A stretch of DNA of 64,000 nucleotides, taken from assembly GCF_019175285.1 (NCBI RefSeq), contig NC_056530.1, positions 2,844,265-2,908,264 on the forward strand, given 5' to 3'. Position 1 is the first letter of the stretch. Every line of letters begins with the position of its first letter. The position numbers and the translations under genes are program-made. Shown piece by piece: positions 53,736-64,000 of the stretch. This DNA is from Sceloporus undulatus. Lineage: Eukaryota; Chordata; Lepidosauria; Squamata; Phrynosomatidae. The notes under the pieces are model-generated. The model ran no database searches and was not told the DNA's origin. It saw only the letters and a program-made list of their open reading frames with translations.

Positions 53736-54410
53736 TTACCCACCTTTGATTCTGAGTGTTCAAAACATCTTGTGTACCTGAACTCAGTAATGACAGCTTT
53801 CTAAGGTAGCCTTGTCTTATTATGCAGCTAATTTTAGATGGTGAGAGAGGGCTAAAAGAATAATGGCTTGCTGTTGGCTGCGTTTTCCCTGCCAAGTGTC
53901 TTCAAGGATGGCCAGTTTCTGAATAGACTGTCCCTATGGCTGTTTCTTTTGTTACCAAAGGCTGTTTTTTCAGAGTCTGTGTGTCTGTTGATTGAATCCT
54001 TTCTGAGCTTTCCCTGGAATAATTACACTAAGTCTGCTTTCTTGTTTAAGAAAGAAGGCTAATCTTTATTAATACAAATATTAACAAAGAGAGGGGGAGC
54101 CAGGCCTGTTCCCTGTTGAGAATGAAGTCAAGATGTTAAGAGAAACGTGAGAAAAAAGGCAGGAAAAAAGCAGGCAGCAATCTAGATCAGAAGGAAGGTC
54201 AGTGTAGGCTGAGCAGACAGTGTAGCAAACTGAGGAAGTCAAACTCTCTCTGTGCTCCTCCCCATGGAGACCTCTCATGTATTGTATTTCTGTTACCTCC
54301 AACACCTTTTGCAGCAGTTTGATGTGTAGCAGTGAGGAGTGTGATCAAATTGTTATTCCCATGCTATGAAAACTTCCCTTGAAGGTTTTAAGCTTAGTAA
54401 ACCTCTTTTA
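53736..54410. other. RUNX3 intron, unassigned
   Basis: Nothing recognised beyond the purine-rich stretch at 54085-54170. Confidence 0.35.
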
Positions 54411-54550
54411 GGCTGCATTTGCACTGCAGAAATAACTGAGTCCGACACCACTTTAACTGCCATGGCTCAATGCTATAGAATTCGGGAAACTGTAGTTTTG
54501 TAAGACATGTAGCCATCTCTGCCAAAGAGCTCTGGTGTCACAACTAACTC

Positions 54551-54877
54551 AGGGGCTGAAATGATCACCCCTAAGGGAACCTACAACCTCCCCTTTCAGC
54601 ACCAGATCGGGGCCGCAGCAACTATATGCTGCAGCCCTGATCTGGCCTTTCCGCAGTGCAAAAAGGAGCCACAAAAAGTGCCTCCTTTTTGTGCTGTGAA
54701 AAGGGCGGCATAGCTGCTGGCACTGAGGCTTTTCAGTGCTCCTTTGGCACTGCATCATCTGGAAGCACTGTGATGCTATCCACCATGTGGTGGGGTGTGC
54801 GTTGGCATGGGGCGAAGGTGGGTGTGCGTTGTGCAGGTGCCATGCCCCCACTCCACCCCAATGCTGGCCAGTCTGTC
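54551..54877. mobile_element. hAT-like MITE inside MITE-A (second copy)
   Basis: Shares CACCCCTAAGG, CCTGATCTGGCCTTTCC, GTGCTCCTTTGGCACTGCAT, GTGATGCT and CAATGCTGGCC-like blocks with 12088-12414. The ends are diverged and no clear target duplication is visible. Confidence 0.6.
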
Positions 54878-54924
54878 AAGACACTGAGTTCCTTGGCAGT
54901 TAAAGCAACATCAACCCAGATTAC

Positions 54925-55176
54925 AGTGGTACCTCGGGTTACGAAATACCCAGGTTACGAAATTTTCGGGATACGAAAAAATCCCATAGGGAATCATTGT
55001 TTCGGGTTACGAATGTTTTTTCGGGTTACGAAAAAACTTTTGGTGCTTTTTTCGGCTTTTTCGCACGGAATCGCGGCTTTTCCCCATTAGCGCCTATGGC
55101 AATTCGGCTTACGAAGGCTTTTCGGGTTACGAAAGGGGCCGCGGAACGAATTATTTTCGTAACCCGAGGCACCACT
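54925..55176. mobile_element. T2 pogo/Tigger-like MITE inside MITE-A
   Basis: A 252-bp element between two TA dinucleotides (54923-54924 and 55177-55178). Starts CAGTGGTACCTCGGGTTACG and ends CGTAACCCGAGGCACCACT. It sits in the terminal arm of the host MITE-A. CpG-rich. Confidence 0.9.
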
Positions 55177-55573
55177 TATTTCTGCAGTGCAGATGCAGCC
55201 TTAAAGACAGATAGACAGCCAACTAGGCAACTATGGCTCTGCTTGGAGATGAGGAGAAGACTGGCCATCTAAACCAGGCCCATCCTAGAGACAACCTGGC
55301 CAGCTTTTAGAGGATTCAAATGTAGAGGATGCTGGCTTTGAAGCTGTGTCCTTTTCCTGCCAGACAAAAGAGTTTTAAGAAATTGGGTGGCTCAATTTGC
55401 AGGGGGGGGGGGGGGACCCCCCCGTTCTTAAACAGCCTCTAAGCCCTTTTCCTTTTCTATCACATCTTGTCAATTGTGACCTGACAGCAGAGGTTGTGCG
55501 ATTTTTATAAGCCCCTCTGAGAACCTCCCTGGTCTGCCCCTGCTGACTGAGGCAGATTATAGGGACAAACATA

Positions 55574-55797
55574 CATTCAGCCTTCCATATCCACAGAGTC
55601 TTTATCCATGGATTCTTTATCTATGGATTCAACCACTCATGGCTTGAAAGTATTTTTTTTAAAATATGCATTCCAAGAAACAGATCTTAACTTTACTATT
55701 GTATATAAGGGGCACCATTTCACTGTGCCATTGTAATGGATGAGACTTGGAACATCTATGGATTTTGGTATGCATGGGGGGTCCTGGAACCAAGTCC
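55574..55797. mobile_element. T1 pogo/Tigger-like MITE, right end cut
   Basis: TCAGCCTTCCATATCCACAG, GGATTCAACCACTCATGGCT, TATATAAGGGGCACCATTTC, GGGGGGTCCTGGAACC. Confidence 0.8.
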
Positions 55798-56530
55798 TTG
55801 TCCTGGAATGCTGCCAGCACACACACAAACAAATGCTGATAGTGATGGCTCAGCAAGAAAACTAACTAGGCAGCTGAGAAACAGTCTACAGACCTTTCTA
55901 TAATCTGAGTGAAGCAAGCCACAAATGAAAGCCAGGGTCAGGATACCACAAGTCATGGAAGCCAGTTCAGTCCATGGTCAGGGCAGCCAGAAGGTAGGAG
56001 TACCTGTAGTCCAGTTCATTCCAAAGTCGGGGGCAGACAAAGATTCATAAGTTCGGGGCAGACAAAGATTCAAGAGCACAGAGTTTAAGGAGCCATTGCC
56101 AACAGCAACCACAATGAAGGATTTGCAATAAACTCTGACAAAGGGTCGGCGTTCTCCAGCTGCTTAAACGAGAGTTGCCCTCCCTTGTGCCAGCTGTTGC
56201 TTATCTGCAGATTGCCTCTCTGCAAACCTCTTGGATCTGTGCAAGCAAGAACTCTTGGCTCTCCTCTGCCTAAAGGAAGGAACCTTCATGCTTTGCTCTT
56301 CCACGGGTCAAGACTAAGCTGCTGAGCAATTGGAGGGGACCCCACTGGTGGAGCCTCAACCACTGGGGCTGGAAGATCAGGGCTGGGGTCTGGCAGGGCA
56401 GAACTGGGACCTGGTATAGCCTCAATTTCCTCTTGCACCTGAGGAGCCATGTCCTCCTCCTCGTCCTCTGAGTCCTGCTCTTGGCTGGCCATGACAGTCC
56501 TAAGCAGAAACCAAGGTCTCACTGTATGCA
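55798..56530 (-). other. Unclassified, possibly retroelement-derived block
   Basis: The minus strand has an open frame of about 78 residues (56286-56522) rich in acidic residues and proline (DSEDEEEDMAPQVQEEIEAI, GPSSALPDPSPDLP). The flanking part has repeated phrases such as CAGTTCAGTCCATGGTCAGG and GGGCAGACAAAGATTCA (twice). The style recalls squamate retroelement leaders, but no paired terminal repeats or enzyme domain is seen. A host exon is unlikely. Confidence 0.35.
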
Positions 56531-56739
56531 GATGTTTTAGTAATATCTTTCAAAGGCCGATTATTTGTCACTGATAAAAAGTTACTGGAATCCATTTCCC
56601 TGAGTAGAGTGGCAAAAAGGATTTTTCCCTTCCAGGTTACCTTTTTAAAATCCTAGTGTGGAGTTGCTAGAGCTGATTATACTTTGGGGTCTTCCTCAAA
56701 CTGGTTCTCTCCAAATATATTGCCTAATTGGGGAAGACT

Positions 56740-56900
56740 TCCCTTGTTGTTGTTGTTGTTGCTGTGTGACTTCAAGTCATTTCAGACTTATGGCAACCCT
56801 AAGGCCATGGGGTTTTCTTGGCAAGATTTGTTCAGAGGAGGTTTGCCATTGCCTTCCCCTGAGGCCAAGAGCATGTGACTTGCCAAGGGCACACTGGCTT
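56740..56900 (-). mobile_element. SINE-S copy (reverse), truncated
   Basis: (TTG)n, GTGTGACTTCAAGTCATTTC, GGGGTTTTCTTGGCAAGATT, GCCATTGCCTTCCCCTGAGG. Confidence 0.85.
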
Positions 56901-58195
56901 TCAAGACTTCCTTTAATCTCTAGCAATTAGGTGGTTTCTAGCAAAGTGGATGAGGTCTCTTAGTCTCTAGCAAGTGGATGGCCGGCCACTTGTGCTGTGC
57001 ACAGAGTCACTTAGGCCTTGCACAAATGGTGAATTCACTATCTCCAAACCCATCCATGCATATGCCCATCCAACCACTTGTCCCGTGCAAGAAATCCAGA
57101 GCAGTAACATCCCAACTATTGGTTTTCTAAGCCTCTAAAGACCTCTAGTGAAGGAGAAGCAACATTCCCTTTGGCATGGAGGTTTCCTTTGTTGAACTGC
57201 TCTCACCCCCAAACAGTGAAAAGCAAGCTCTACTCCTTACATTTTTCTGTCCTGGTTCTGCCTCTTATCCTTCCTACTCTTGTTTAGCTTATGCGCCAGG
57301 CTTGCAGAACCAGCCCTAGGATAGTAACACTCCCAAGAGTTTCTTGGTCAACAACAGAGAGGAAACGGGGTGGAGTTGCAGAAGGAGGAAGGAGATACCC
57401 AAGAGAAGCAGCTTCTGTCTCAGTGATGAAAGGGGAAGGATCCAGGTGGCCACATCTGATTAAAAACCTCTCTGATATTTTTTTTCAAAAATCTTGAATC
57501 AGTCGGTGAATCAGTTAATTGCGCTGATTAATTGATTCATACTCCAGTTGCCTCCTACTCCTTGTAATAGTTAAGAGAAACCTTTTATGAAAAAAGAGAG
57601 TTGAGTGATGGCTAGGTTGGCCGTGTGTCCTACTTTACATTGACAGTGGCAGTGTTTTATTTGAAGGCATCCTCTATTTGAAGTCAGATCCAACTCTCAT
57701 CTAAAGATAAGAATGAGAACATGGCCCATCAACTGTTAGCATCTCTTGCTGTTAACAGCAGATTGAGCTGCAAGATCACAAGTTACCTGGCCACAATCTT
57801 CACGCCTGGTTTCACTGCTCCAGTAAGATAGGTCATATTTCTGTGCAAAGCATAATAATTACTTCCAAATAAATGTATATGCACATATATATAATCACCA
57901 CCTGCCAGGTTTTTTTAAAAATGTAAATCTTTTGTCCTTTTTAGACCTCCTATTCTGAAGATACACTAGGCCAAAAAGTCTGGCTATTTCCGAATGGCCT
58001 AGTTGTTTCTGTGATATGGGGAATCTGGGTTCAAATTCTACTTAGATGGACTTTGCACCTTCAGATGGTCACTGAAAAATTTTGAAGTTCAAACTACAAC
58101 TTATTTCATGTGTGAATGAAACCAAGGTATGCTTGGGAATGTACTGTATAGATATATATAGATATCCTGTTGTTGGCTGCTGGCTGTCTTTTTAG
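56901..58195. other. RUNX3 intron, mostly unassigned
   Basis: TGTGTCCTACTTTACATTGA with CATCCTCTATTTGAAGTCAG at about 57625-57690 look like a piece of the dispersed repeat seen at 58196 and 63430. The remainder is unassigned. Confidence 0.4.
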
Positions 58196-58370
58196 CATAC
58201 CCTCCAATTGTCCTGATGTGATAGGGACAGTTCTGATTAATCCTCTGTTGTCCGACTTTTTGAGCTGCTTTTAAAATGTCTTGGTTTCTCTTTCCTCTTC
58301 CTACTTTCTCCTTTTGCCCTCTGCTTACTTCAGTGGCTAGAAAGTGAGTTCAAAATAGTTTGCACTCATT
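58196..58370 (+). mobile_element. Unclassified interspersed repeat, copy 2
   Basis: TCTGATTAATCCTCTGTTGT, GCTGCTTTTAAAATGTC, CTCTGCTTACTTCAGTGGC and GTGAGTTCAAAATAGTTTGC, same block order as 2829-2989. Confidence 0.6.
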
Positions 58371-58705
58371 CACTAGGAGTGGAAGGGGGCAGAGTCTTGA
58401 CTCTCCTAATAGTCTATTTCCCCTCTGTTTTCAGGCTTTCCTAAATTCAATACATAAATCCCAAGGCTTCTCTGCTTAAAACATAAGTTTAGTGTGTACC
58501 TCTGCATTCACAAATTGCTTGGCTAGAATCTTTTTCACCACATTCTGTCCCAGTTTTCATCTGTGAAATGTTGACTATTCTGTTTCAGTTGGGCTACACC
58601 ATGATAAAACGAGGGCCTAAACTAGATTAAGTTTAAGAGTTTTCATAACATTACCCAAACCTGTTTTTTATATTTTATTGTATTTAAAGGCCTCTTATAA
58701 TCCAA

Positions 58706-58850
58706 GGCTCTAGTAGTGGCCTCCAAACATTGGTCATCCATGTGTTTTGGACTTCAGCTCTCATAAGCCCCAGCCAGCTTGGCCAACTTTTCAGGAATTC
58801 TGGGAGCTGAAGTCCAAACCATCTGGAGGACCAAAGTTTGAGAATCACTG
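58706..58850. mobile_element. MITE-D copy, good palindrome
   Basis: GTGTTTTGGACTTCAGCTCT, then AATTCTGGGAGCTGAAGTCC and AAACCATCTGGAGGACC; the arms are complementary around CAGCCAGCTTGGCC. Confidence 0.8.
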
Positions 58851-58883
58851 CTAAATTGTGCATACATCTCATGCTTCTCAGGG

Positions 58884-59086
58884 TGCATCTCATGCAGTTT
58901 GATACCACTTTAAGTGATGTAGCTCCAGCCTATGTAATCTTGGGATTTGTAATATTACAAAATCTTTAGCATTCTCGGCCAAAGGGTTCTGGTGCCCCAC
59001 AAAGCTACAAATCCCAATATTCCATTACAATGGAGCCAGGACAGTTAAAGTGATGTCAAACTGCATTAATTGTACAGTGTAGATGT
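58884..59086. mobile_element. MITE-A copy
   Basis: GCATCTCATGCAGTTTGATA, CTTGGGATTTGTAATATTAC, CTACAAATCCCAATATTCCA, GCATTAATTGTACAGTGTAG. Confidence 0.85.
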
Positions 59087-59087
59087 A

Positions 59088-59306
59088 CAGTCGGCCCTTC
59101 TTATACACGGATTTTTTATACACGGATTTAAGCATACACGGTTTGAAAATGTTCCAAAAAAGTATAAATTTACCTTGATGTTCCATTTTTTATAAGGGAC
59201 ACCATTTTGCTATGTCATTATACTTAATAGGACTTGAGCATACACGGATTTTGTTATACACGGGGGATCTTGGAACCAAACCCCAGCGTATAACAAGGGT
59301 CCACTG
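59088..59306. mobile_element. T1 pogo/Tigger-like MITE, 'tatacacgg' subtype
   Basis: A 219-bp element between TA dinucleotides. Starts CAGTCGGCCCTTCTTATACA and ends CAAGGGTCCACTG. All four internal TATCCACGG-type words read TATACACGG, which sets it apart from the other T1 copies. Confidence 0.9.
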
Positions 59307-61181
59307 TACTTGCAGTCAATGAGACTTTTAAACTACAAGCAATTGTCAACTTGGGAAGTATTGTTCTGAAATAAATATGGTTCTGTTTAGGAATACTTTC
59401 TGCACCCTGACTCACAGCTTGGGAAAGTTCCTTCTTTTTTACAGATCCCAGAATCCCTTGTGACACCACTGGCTAGGAGACTATAGGATTTGTTATCTTA
59501 AAAATAACTTTCCTAAGCTCTGCCCTGATTTTCCAGTCCTTAAAATGGAATTTGATGGAAGGGCTTAGGTCGCCACCACTTTGATGATGAAGCTGGTTGC
59601 TTGTAAGACAATATTTGCCACAAAAAAACCCACACCTCCCTTTCTTCTCTTTGTTCTTCTTTTTTTCTTCTTTGGCCAAATAGCACATTGTTATCCACAC
59701 CAACTGTCTTTGGTGCTAAATGTCAAGATAAAGCCTCCAAAGAGGAAGTCATAAAATAGTTGACTTTCCTGTGGCATTTCCTTTATGGGCTTATTTTTTT
59801 AATTTAGAAAGAGACTGATTCAAACAATGACAGCTTTTCTAAAAAAATAAACAAACCAGAATGGTTGATTACATGTAATAGCAACAAAATTAATGTGTTT
59901 CATCTGCTTGCAAGTGGAGGTTAGAATATCATTAGATATTCTAATATGATGATATTCTTATATCATCAGATATTCTAAGGGTACAGATCCAGAGATGCAA
60001 AGGCGCGAAGTTTGGGAGCTAAGGGGAAGCTTTAGGTGGACTAGGGGTGACCCTATGGGCACTGAATGGGCACTAGCGATCATGATGGTGATATAATGGG
60101 GAAGAGGATGGCATTTTTGGTCTTTAGGACAGAACATGGGAGGGATATTTCTTCTTTTCATCCTTACAAGAAATGGTGTCTCACCCCATCAGAGTGTCCC
60201 ACTGAGATATAGTCAGACGTTCAGTTGGCCCTGTATCCATGGATAATGCTATGATGACACAAGTAGCAGAGCTGAAAATGGGAGGCCATTAAGGGTAGCT
60301 GTGATGGAGAAATTGGAAAATTAAATGTTTGACCTTGCTGGCTGGAAGATTCTGGAAACATTAGTCCAGACAAATACAGTCAACCCTCAGTTTCCATGGA
60401 TTTATGCATGCGCACCTTTGGGAGGTAACTGTTATGCTGAAAGCAGAGTGAAAGCATATCCACTAAGTTAAAATGTTATGTAGTTACACCTTTGTAATTA
60501 AGAAAATGAATTGGTTACAAGTAGCTAGGTATCTGGAACTATTTATTTCAATGCTCTGGAAGCATGTGGTCACTCCCTGCTGAAATAGAAGGGGACCTGC
60601 CTTCTCATATCCAGCAGGGTAGCTTTTGAATCCAGGAATCATTGGAGTTTATCACACTGGGGCTGATTTTAGCATTAAAGAGAGATTAAAGCAAATTTAA
60701 AGAATCCTGCAAATGAAGCGGAAATGGCGACAAATTGTGTGGATGATGATCACATGCAATTGCGCAAATAAAGTGATATCGGAAATGCATTGTCACTGAA
60801 ATCTTGAAAGTAAAAAGATGTGCATTAATGCTTCTTTGTGACCACCTTAATGGTGGTTTTTGTGTCACATCGTGTGAAATTGTTATGCGTAATTACGTGA
60901 TTTGTCTGGATATTCATGGAATAAACTCCCATTCTCCTTCATCTAATAAACTCTATTGTCTATAATATAATCCCAACTTTTGAAGGGGCCATGGTGAATA
61001 GAGAGGAGAGAATTATATTCAGAGTTTAGGAAAATTGAGGGGATTTTGGACTACCACTCCCAGAACTCCCAGACACCATGGCGTGATTCTGGGAGTGATA
61101 ATTCAAAAATCCAAACATTTCCAAGCTCTATTTAAACCTTTCCATGTTCACATGCTGAAATGAGTTTGTATATGTGTGTGA
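59307..61181. other. RUNX3 intron, unassigned
   Basis: No element recognised with confidence. A short tandem ATATTCT/ATCATTAGATATTCT duplication lies at 59925-59980, and a MITE-D-like AACTCCCAGACACCATGG at 61055-61100. Confidence 0.4.
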
Positions 61182-61290
61182 GAGAGCTAGTATGGTGTAA
61201 CAGTTTGAGTGCTGGACTGTGATTTTGGAGACTAGGGTTCGAATCCTTATTCTGCCATGAAATAACACTGGGTTACCTTGGGCAAGTTTA
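61182..61290 (+). mobile_element. SINE-S, 3'-truncated
   Basis: GAGCTAGTATGGTGTAACAG, GTGCTGGACTGTGATTTTGG, GGGTTCGAATCCTTATTCTG, GGGTTACCTTGGGCAAG. Confidence 0.85.
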
Positions 61291-61714
61291 CAGATAGATC
61301 AGGGGTTCAAGCTGAGTGTGGCCCCTAACCCATTTTGCACACCCCTGGGGTCCCTCAGGATATGCCCAAGCACTCAGATTCCTTGCATTAACTTTTTTAA
61401 AGACAATTTTTCCCTCTAAAAGGTGAGAAGCTGCTCAAATCCACCACAAAATACGATGGTTTTCTACCTCATACCCAGTCCCCCAAATCAGTAAAAAAAT
61501 CAGCCTGAAAATGAAAATGGTATCACAATACTTCTGCTTTTGCAGTGCATTGTACATGCCAGGGGCATGGGATGAGGGAATGAGCACTGTCCTGGGAAGT
61601 TGTTCATCCCTGATGAACCATCATCTACAGAGATGATGGAATTGTCCAGTCAATCTGTGTTTAGTAGGCTTAGAGGCCAGCTGCATTGCTGCCCTCTTCT
61701 GGGTAAAATGAGAG

Positions 61715-62140
61715 GCCTCTTAGTTTATTTATTTATTTACTTACTTACGTTATTTATACCCTGCCCTTCAGCCCTAATGGCTCCCAGAGTGGCTTACAAT
61801 AATTATTTTTAATAAGACGGTTCCCTGCCCTCAGGCTTACAATCTAAAAGACACGACACAAAAGGAGAAGGGAATGGTGTGGTGGGGAGGGGATGAAGTC
61901 CAGTGGTTCTTCTCTCTCTCTGATGCCTGGACCAAGGCAGATGGACTGGAGGGAGGGCTCTTCTTCTTCAGGCTAGCCCTGGTGGAGGTGGGCCAGCCTA
62001 TTCCCTCCCTTCCAAGCTGAAAGATGACAGTTATGGAGGGAGGAGCTTCTATCTTCAGGCTAGCCCTGATGGAGCTGGGCCCTCCCTCCCAGGCCGAAGG
62101 ATGACAGATATGGAGGGAGGAGCCTCCATAGTTGTGACCA
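61715..62140 (-). mobile_element. LINE-tail plus 88-bp-type tandem units
   Basis: (TTTA)n, ATTTATACCCTGCCCTTCAG, CAGAGTGGCTTACAATAATT, CAGGCTTACAATCTAAAAG, then two-plus units with GGAGGGAGGAGCTTCTATCT and CAGGCTAGCCCTGATGGAGC. Same arrangement as 13213-13674. Confidence 0.75.
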
Positions 62141-62255
62141 CATAGTTGTTTGTTCATATTAATACTGCTCCTTTCCTCCAGTAAAGCTCACAATAGCATA
62201 CATAGCTGTAGTCTACCCTTCCTCCTCACTTATCTTCCCAAGAGCTCTGCAACTG

Positions 62256-62397
62256 TTGTTTGTAACTGTTGTTGTATGCCTTCAAGTCATTTCTGACTTA
62301 TGGAGACCCTATAATGAAGTTTTCTTGGCAAATTTCTTCAGAGGAGGTTTACCATTGCCATCCTTTGAGGATGAAAGAGTGTGACTTGTCCAAGGTC
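62256..62397 (-). mobile_element. SINE-S copy (reverse), truncated
   Basis: TTGTATGCCTTCAAGTCATT, GAAGTTTTCTTGGCAAATTT, GATGAAAGAGTGTGACTTGT. Confidence 0.85.
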
Positions 62398-63805
62398 AAT
62401 TACAATATATTAATTTAATCGTGGTATATCCAAACAAAACAGGATCATGCATCTTAGTTTGGAGTTGGCATTTTTGGACAAATCATAGTGAAAAGCAATC
62501 ATGGTTTGTCACATTTGGGACAGAACGACAAATTGTGTTTAATTTAAAACAGAGCAAAATGCTTCCAGTCTCTTCACAGTTGGGCTGGAGGAGAAGAGGG
62601 CCCTACACAAGCCCAGGCACATTACTCCAGCACCGAAGCTATGGTTTAGTGTTACATCCAAAAAAGGCCATTATGCGAGAGCCAGAGAAATGAAAAGTGT
62701 TTGCATGTGTGTGAGGCAAATAAAGAAAAGCCAGGAGAAATTACCCTGAAATGTTGCCTGTTTACTGCTAAAGTAACTCCAGAAATAAAGTCTGTTTTTA
62801 ATGTTTACTGTTATACTTGGAAAACCTGATTAATGTGGATGTTTTCCCTGAAGCAAGATTTTTTTTTTAAAAAAATTCAAGGCGACAAACAGGCAGGCTT
62901 CTGTTCTGCAGAAGTGAAAAAATGATCCCACTTTTCTCTGTGTGTGTGTCCTTTTCCTTCTGGAGTAAGGCCCCTTTGGAGACACATCACTCATCCTTGC
63001 CTAATTTAGATCCAGTGATTGTGATATTGTTTCAGTGCTTCAAATTCCTCCTTTTTCCTTTGGCAGGCTTATTTCTCAGCTCTCTCTCTCACACACATAA
63101 CACCTTGTACCTTTATGAGGCACATGCAGAACTCTTTTGAGACATTGCACCCACCTTCTCCAATGCCTTTCAATATCATCAAAATTCCTTGTAAGCTTCA
63201 CCAAATACTCCAAAGGTACTTCAGGAGTCTGTGAAATCAAGTGATATCTCCAGTCCCAGAGCGTCTCCGTTTTGCCTTATGTACAAAAATGTCTTCACCA
63301 TCAGTCTTGACCAAGCAACTTCCTTTTTCAGTACATGTCCTACATTTCTACCTTCTACCTTCCTAAATGGCCTCCATTCTGAGCAGGACTACGAAGCATG
63401 CATGTACATTTATATGTGAGTTTTAACTTTTATTTGGTCATGTCCTACATTTTTCTTGAATGCCGTACATTTTGCAGCGCCTTGTCCTCATTTGAGGTTA
63501 TGATGACATCTGGCCATCTTGCTTCACCATGGCTCTCCAGGGGCCTAGCAGAGTCCTACTCCATGAGTAGCAACTGATCACTTTGACCCCTAGTTGAGAG
63601 ATTCATACATTGAATCTAAGTTCATAGTTTCATTTGCCCCTTTCTGGGATACACCCAGTTCTTACCCCTCTCCCCACCTTTCTCTATGTCTATACACCTG
63701 CCAACTGTCAGTCTCTGTGACCATTGGACAGGCTGTGCCCTCACTGGTTTGGTAATGGGTTTTCCCCCAATACTGGTGCCCACCACAAAAATTTACTTTG
63801 TTGTA
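62398..63805. other. RUNX3 intron, mostly unassigned
   Basis: GTCCTACATTTTTCTTGAAT and CTTGTCCTCATTTGAGGTTA at 63437-63500 look like a dispersed repeat piece. Nothing else recognised. No sequence resembling the next RUNX3 exon. Confidence 0.4.
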
Positions 63806-64000
63806 CAGTCATCCCTTTTCATTTGCCACTTTGACTTTTGCAGATTTGATTATTCACGGATTTGAGTAATATGTTCTCTCTAGGTATCTCCAGGTCCTCC
63901 AGAGTGCCTCTGCCAGAAGTTGACTATATAGTGATGATGAAGGACCTAGAGATTCCTAGAGAAAACTCTTGTCTAGGCATTTGTCTGTCTGGTGGATATT
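63806..64000. mobile_element. T3 pogo/Tigger-like MITE, cut by the window end
   Basis: CAGTCATCCCTTTTCATTTG after TA, then TGCAGATTTGATTATTCACG, TCTCCAGGTCCTCCAGAG and AAGGACCTAGAGATTCCTAG, matching 49703-50035 up to the window end. Confidence 0.85.

Larger units (their letters stand above)
54411..55200. mobile_element. MITE-A composite with two nested insertions
   Basis: Starts GGCTGCATTTGCACTGCAGA and ends TTTCTGCAGTGCAGATGCAG CC. Host arm sequence resumes as CTTGGCAGTTAAAGCAACAT between the two inserts. Confidence 0.85.

Noticed and set aside
56286-56522. An acidic/proline-rich host exon
   Set aside because: No convincing splice sites or homology, and the surrounding sequence has repeat-like phrases. 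Listed as unclassified instead.

Overview
The window is vertebrate nuclear DNA, almost certainly from a squamate reptile and probably an iguanian-type lizard. The reasons are a dense mix of CR1, L1 and RTE/Bov-B LINE pieces, a 5S-rRNA-derived SINE, about 20 copies of one tRNA-type SINE, many palindromic MITEs, and very abundant AT, CA, AAT and TATC microsatellites. There are two 10-N assembly gaps. The species call is inference from repeat content.

Only one protein-coding gene is visible: the 5' half of RUNX3, on the + strand. It has the proximal-promoter (P2) exon that starts [13 protein letters not shown] (coding 25662-25961), a 157-bp Runt-domain exon (45034-45190) and a 105-bp Runt-domain exon (50457-50561). 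The splice phases join without a break and give 187 codons plus one base. A CpG-rich P2 promoter region lies at about 24620-25660. The next exon, expected to start RHRQKLEDQ, is not seen before the window ends, so that intron exceeds 13.4 kb. The distal P1 exon (MASNSIFDSF) is not seen either. If P1 lies upstream of the window, bases 1-24600 are the P1-P2 intron.

Everything else is intronic or 5'-flanking DNA filled with repeats. Working labels used below (mine, not database names): SINE-S, the abundant tRNA-type SINE whose 3' end reads GACTTGAAGGCACACAACAA; MITE-A, the palindrome with CTGCACTGCAGAAATAAT at its ends; MITE-D, the palindrome with GGGAGTTGTAGTCC-like arms; T1 to T4, short pogo/Tigger-like TA-duplicating MITEs; X, a 100-160 bp repeat; Y, the GACTNNCTGAAAGAAAGAAGTTGGCAGC repeat; LINE-tail, short (ATT)n-flanked fragments with a GGCGGNATATAAATAAA-type end.

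Layout: 1-24.4 kb, repeats and microsatellites with an L1 piece at 3 kb, CR1 at 12.5-13.2 kb, long AT/CA arrays at 17-20 kb and a Bov-B-like LINE at 23.5-24.4 kb; 24.6-26 kb, the P2 promoter and exon; 26-45 kb, a repeat-rich intron ending in a quieter stretch at 41.9-45 kb; 45-50.6 kb, two exons; 50.6-64 kb, intron. The most notable signals are a 15-unit, roughly 27-bp minisatellite directly upstream of the P2 start codon, a splice acceptor embedded in the P2 start codons, several nested transposon insertions with readable target duplications, a probable unnamed hAT-like MITE with two copies, and an ~820-bp foldback at 39.1-39.9 kb. I found no sign of a wholly new gene system.
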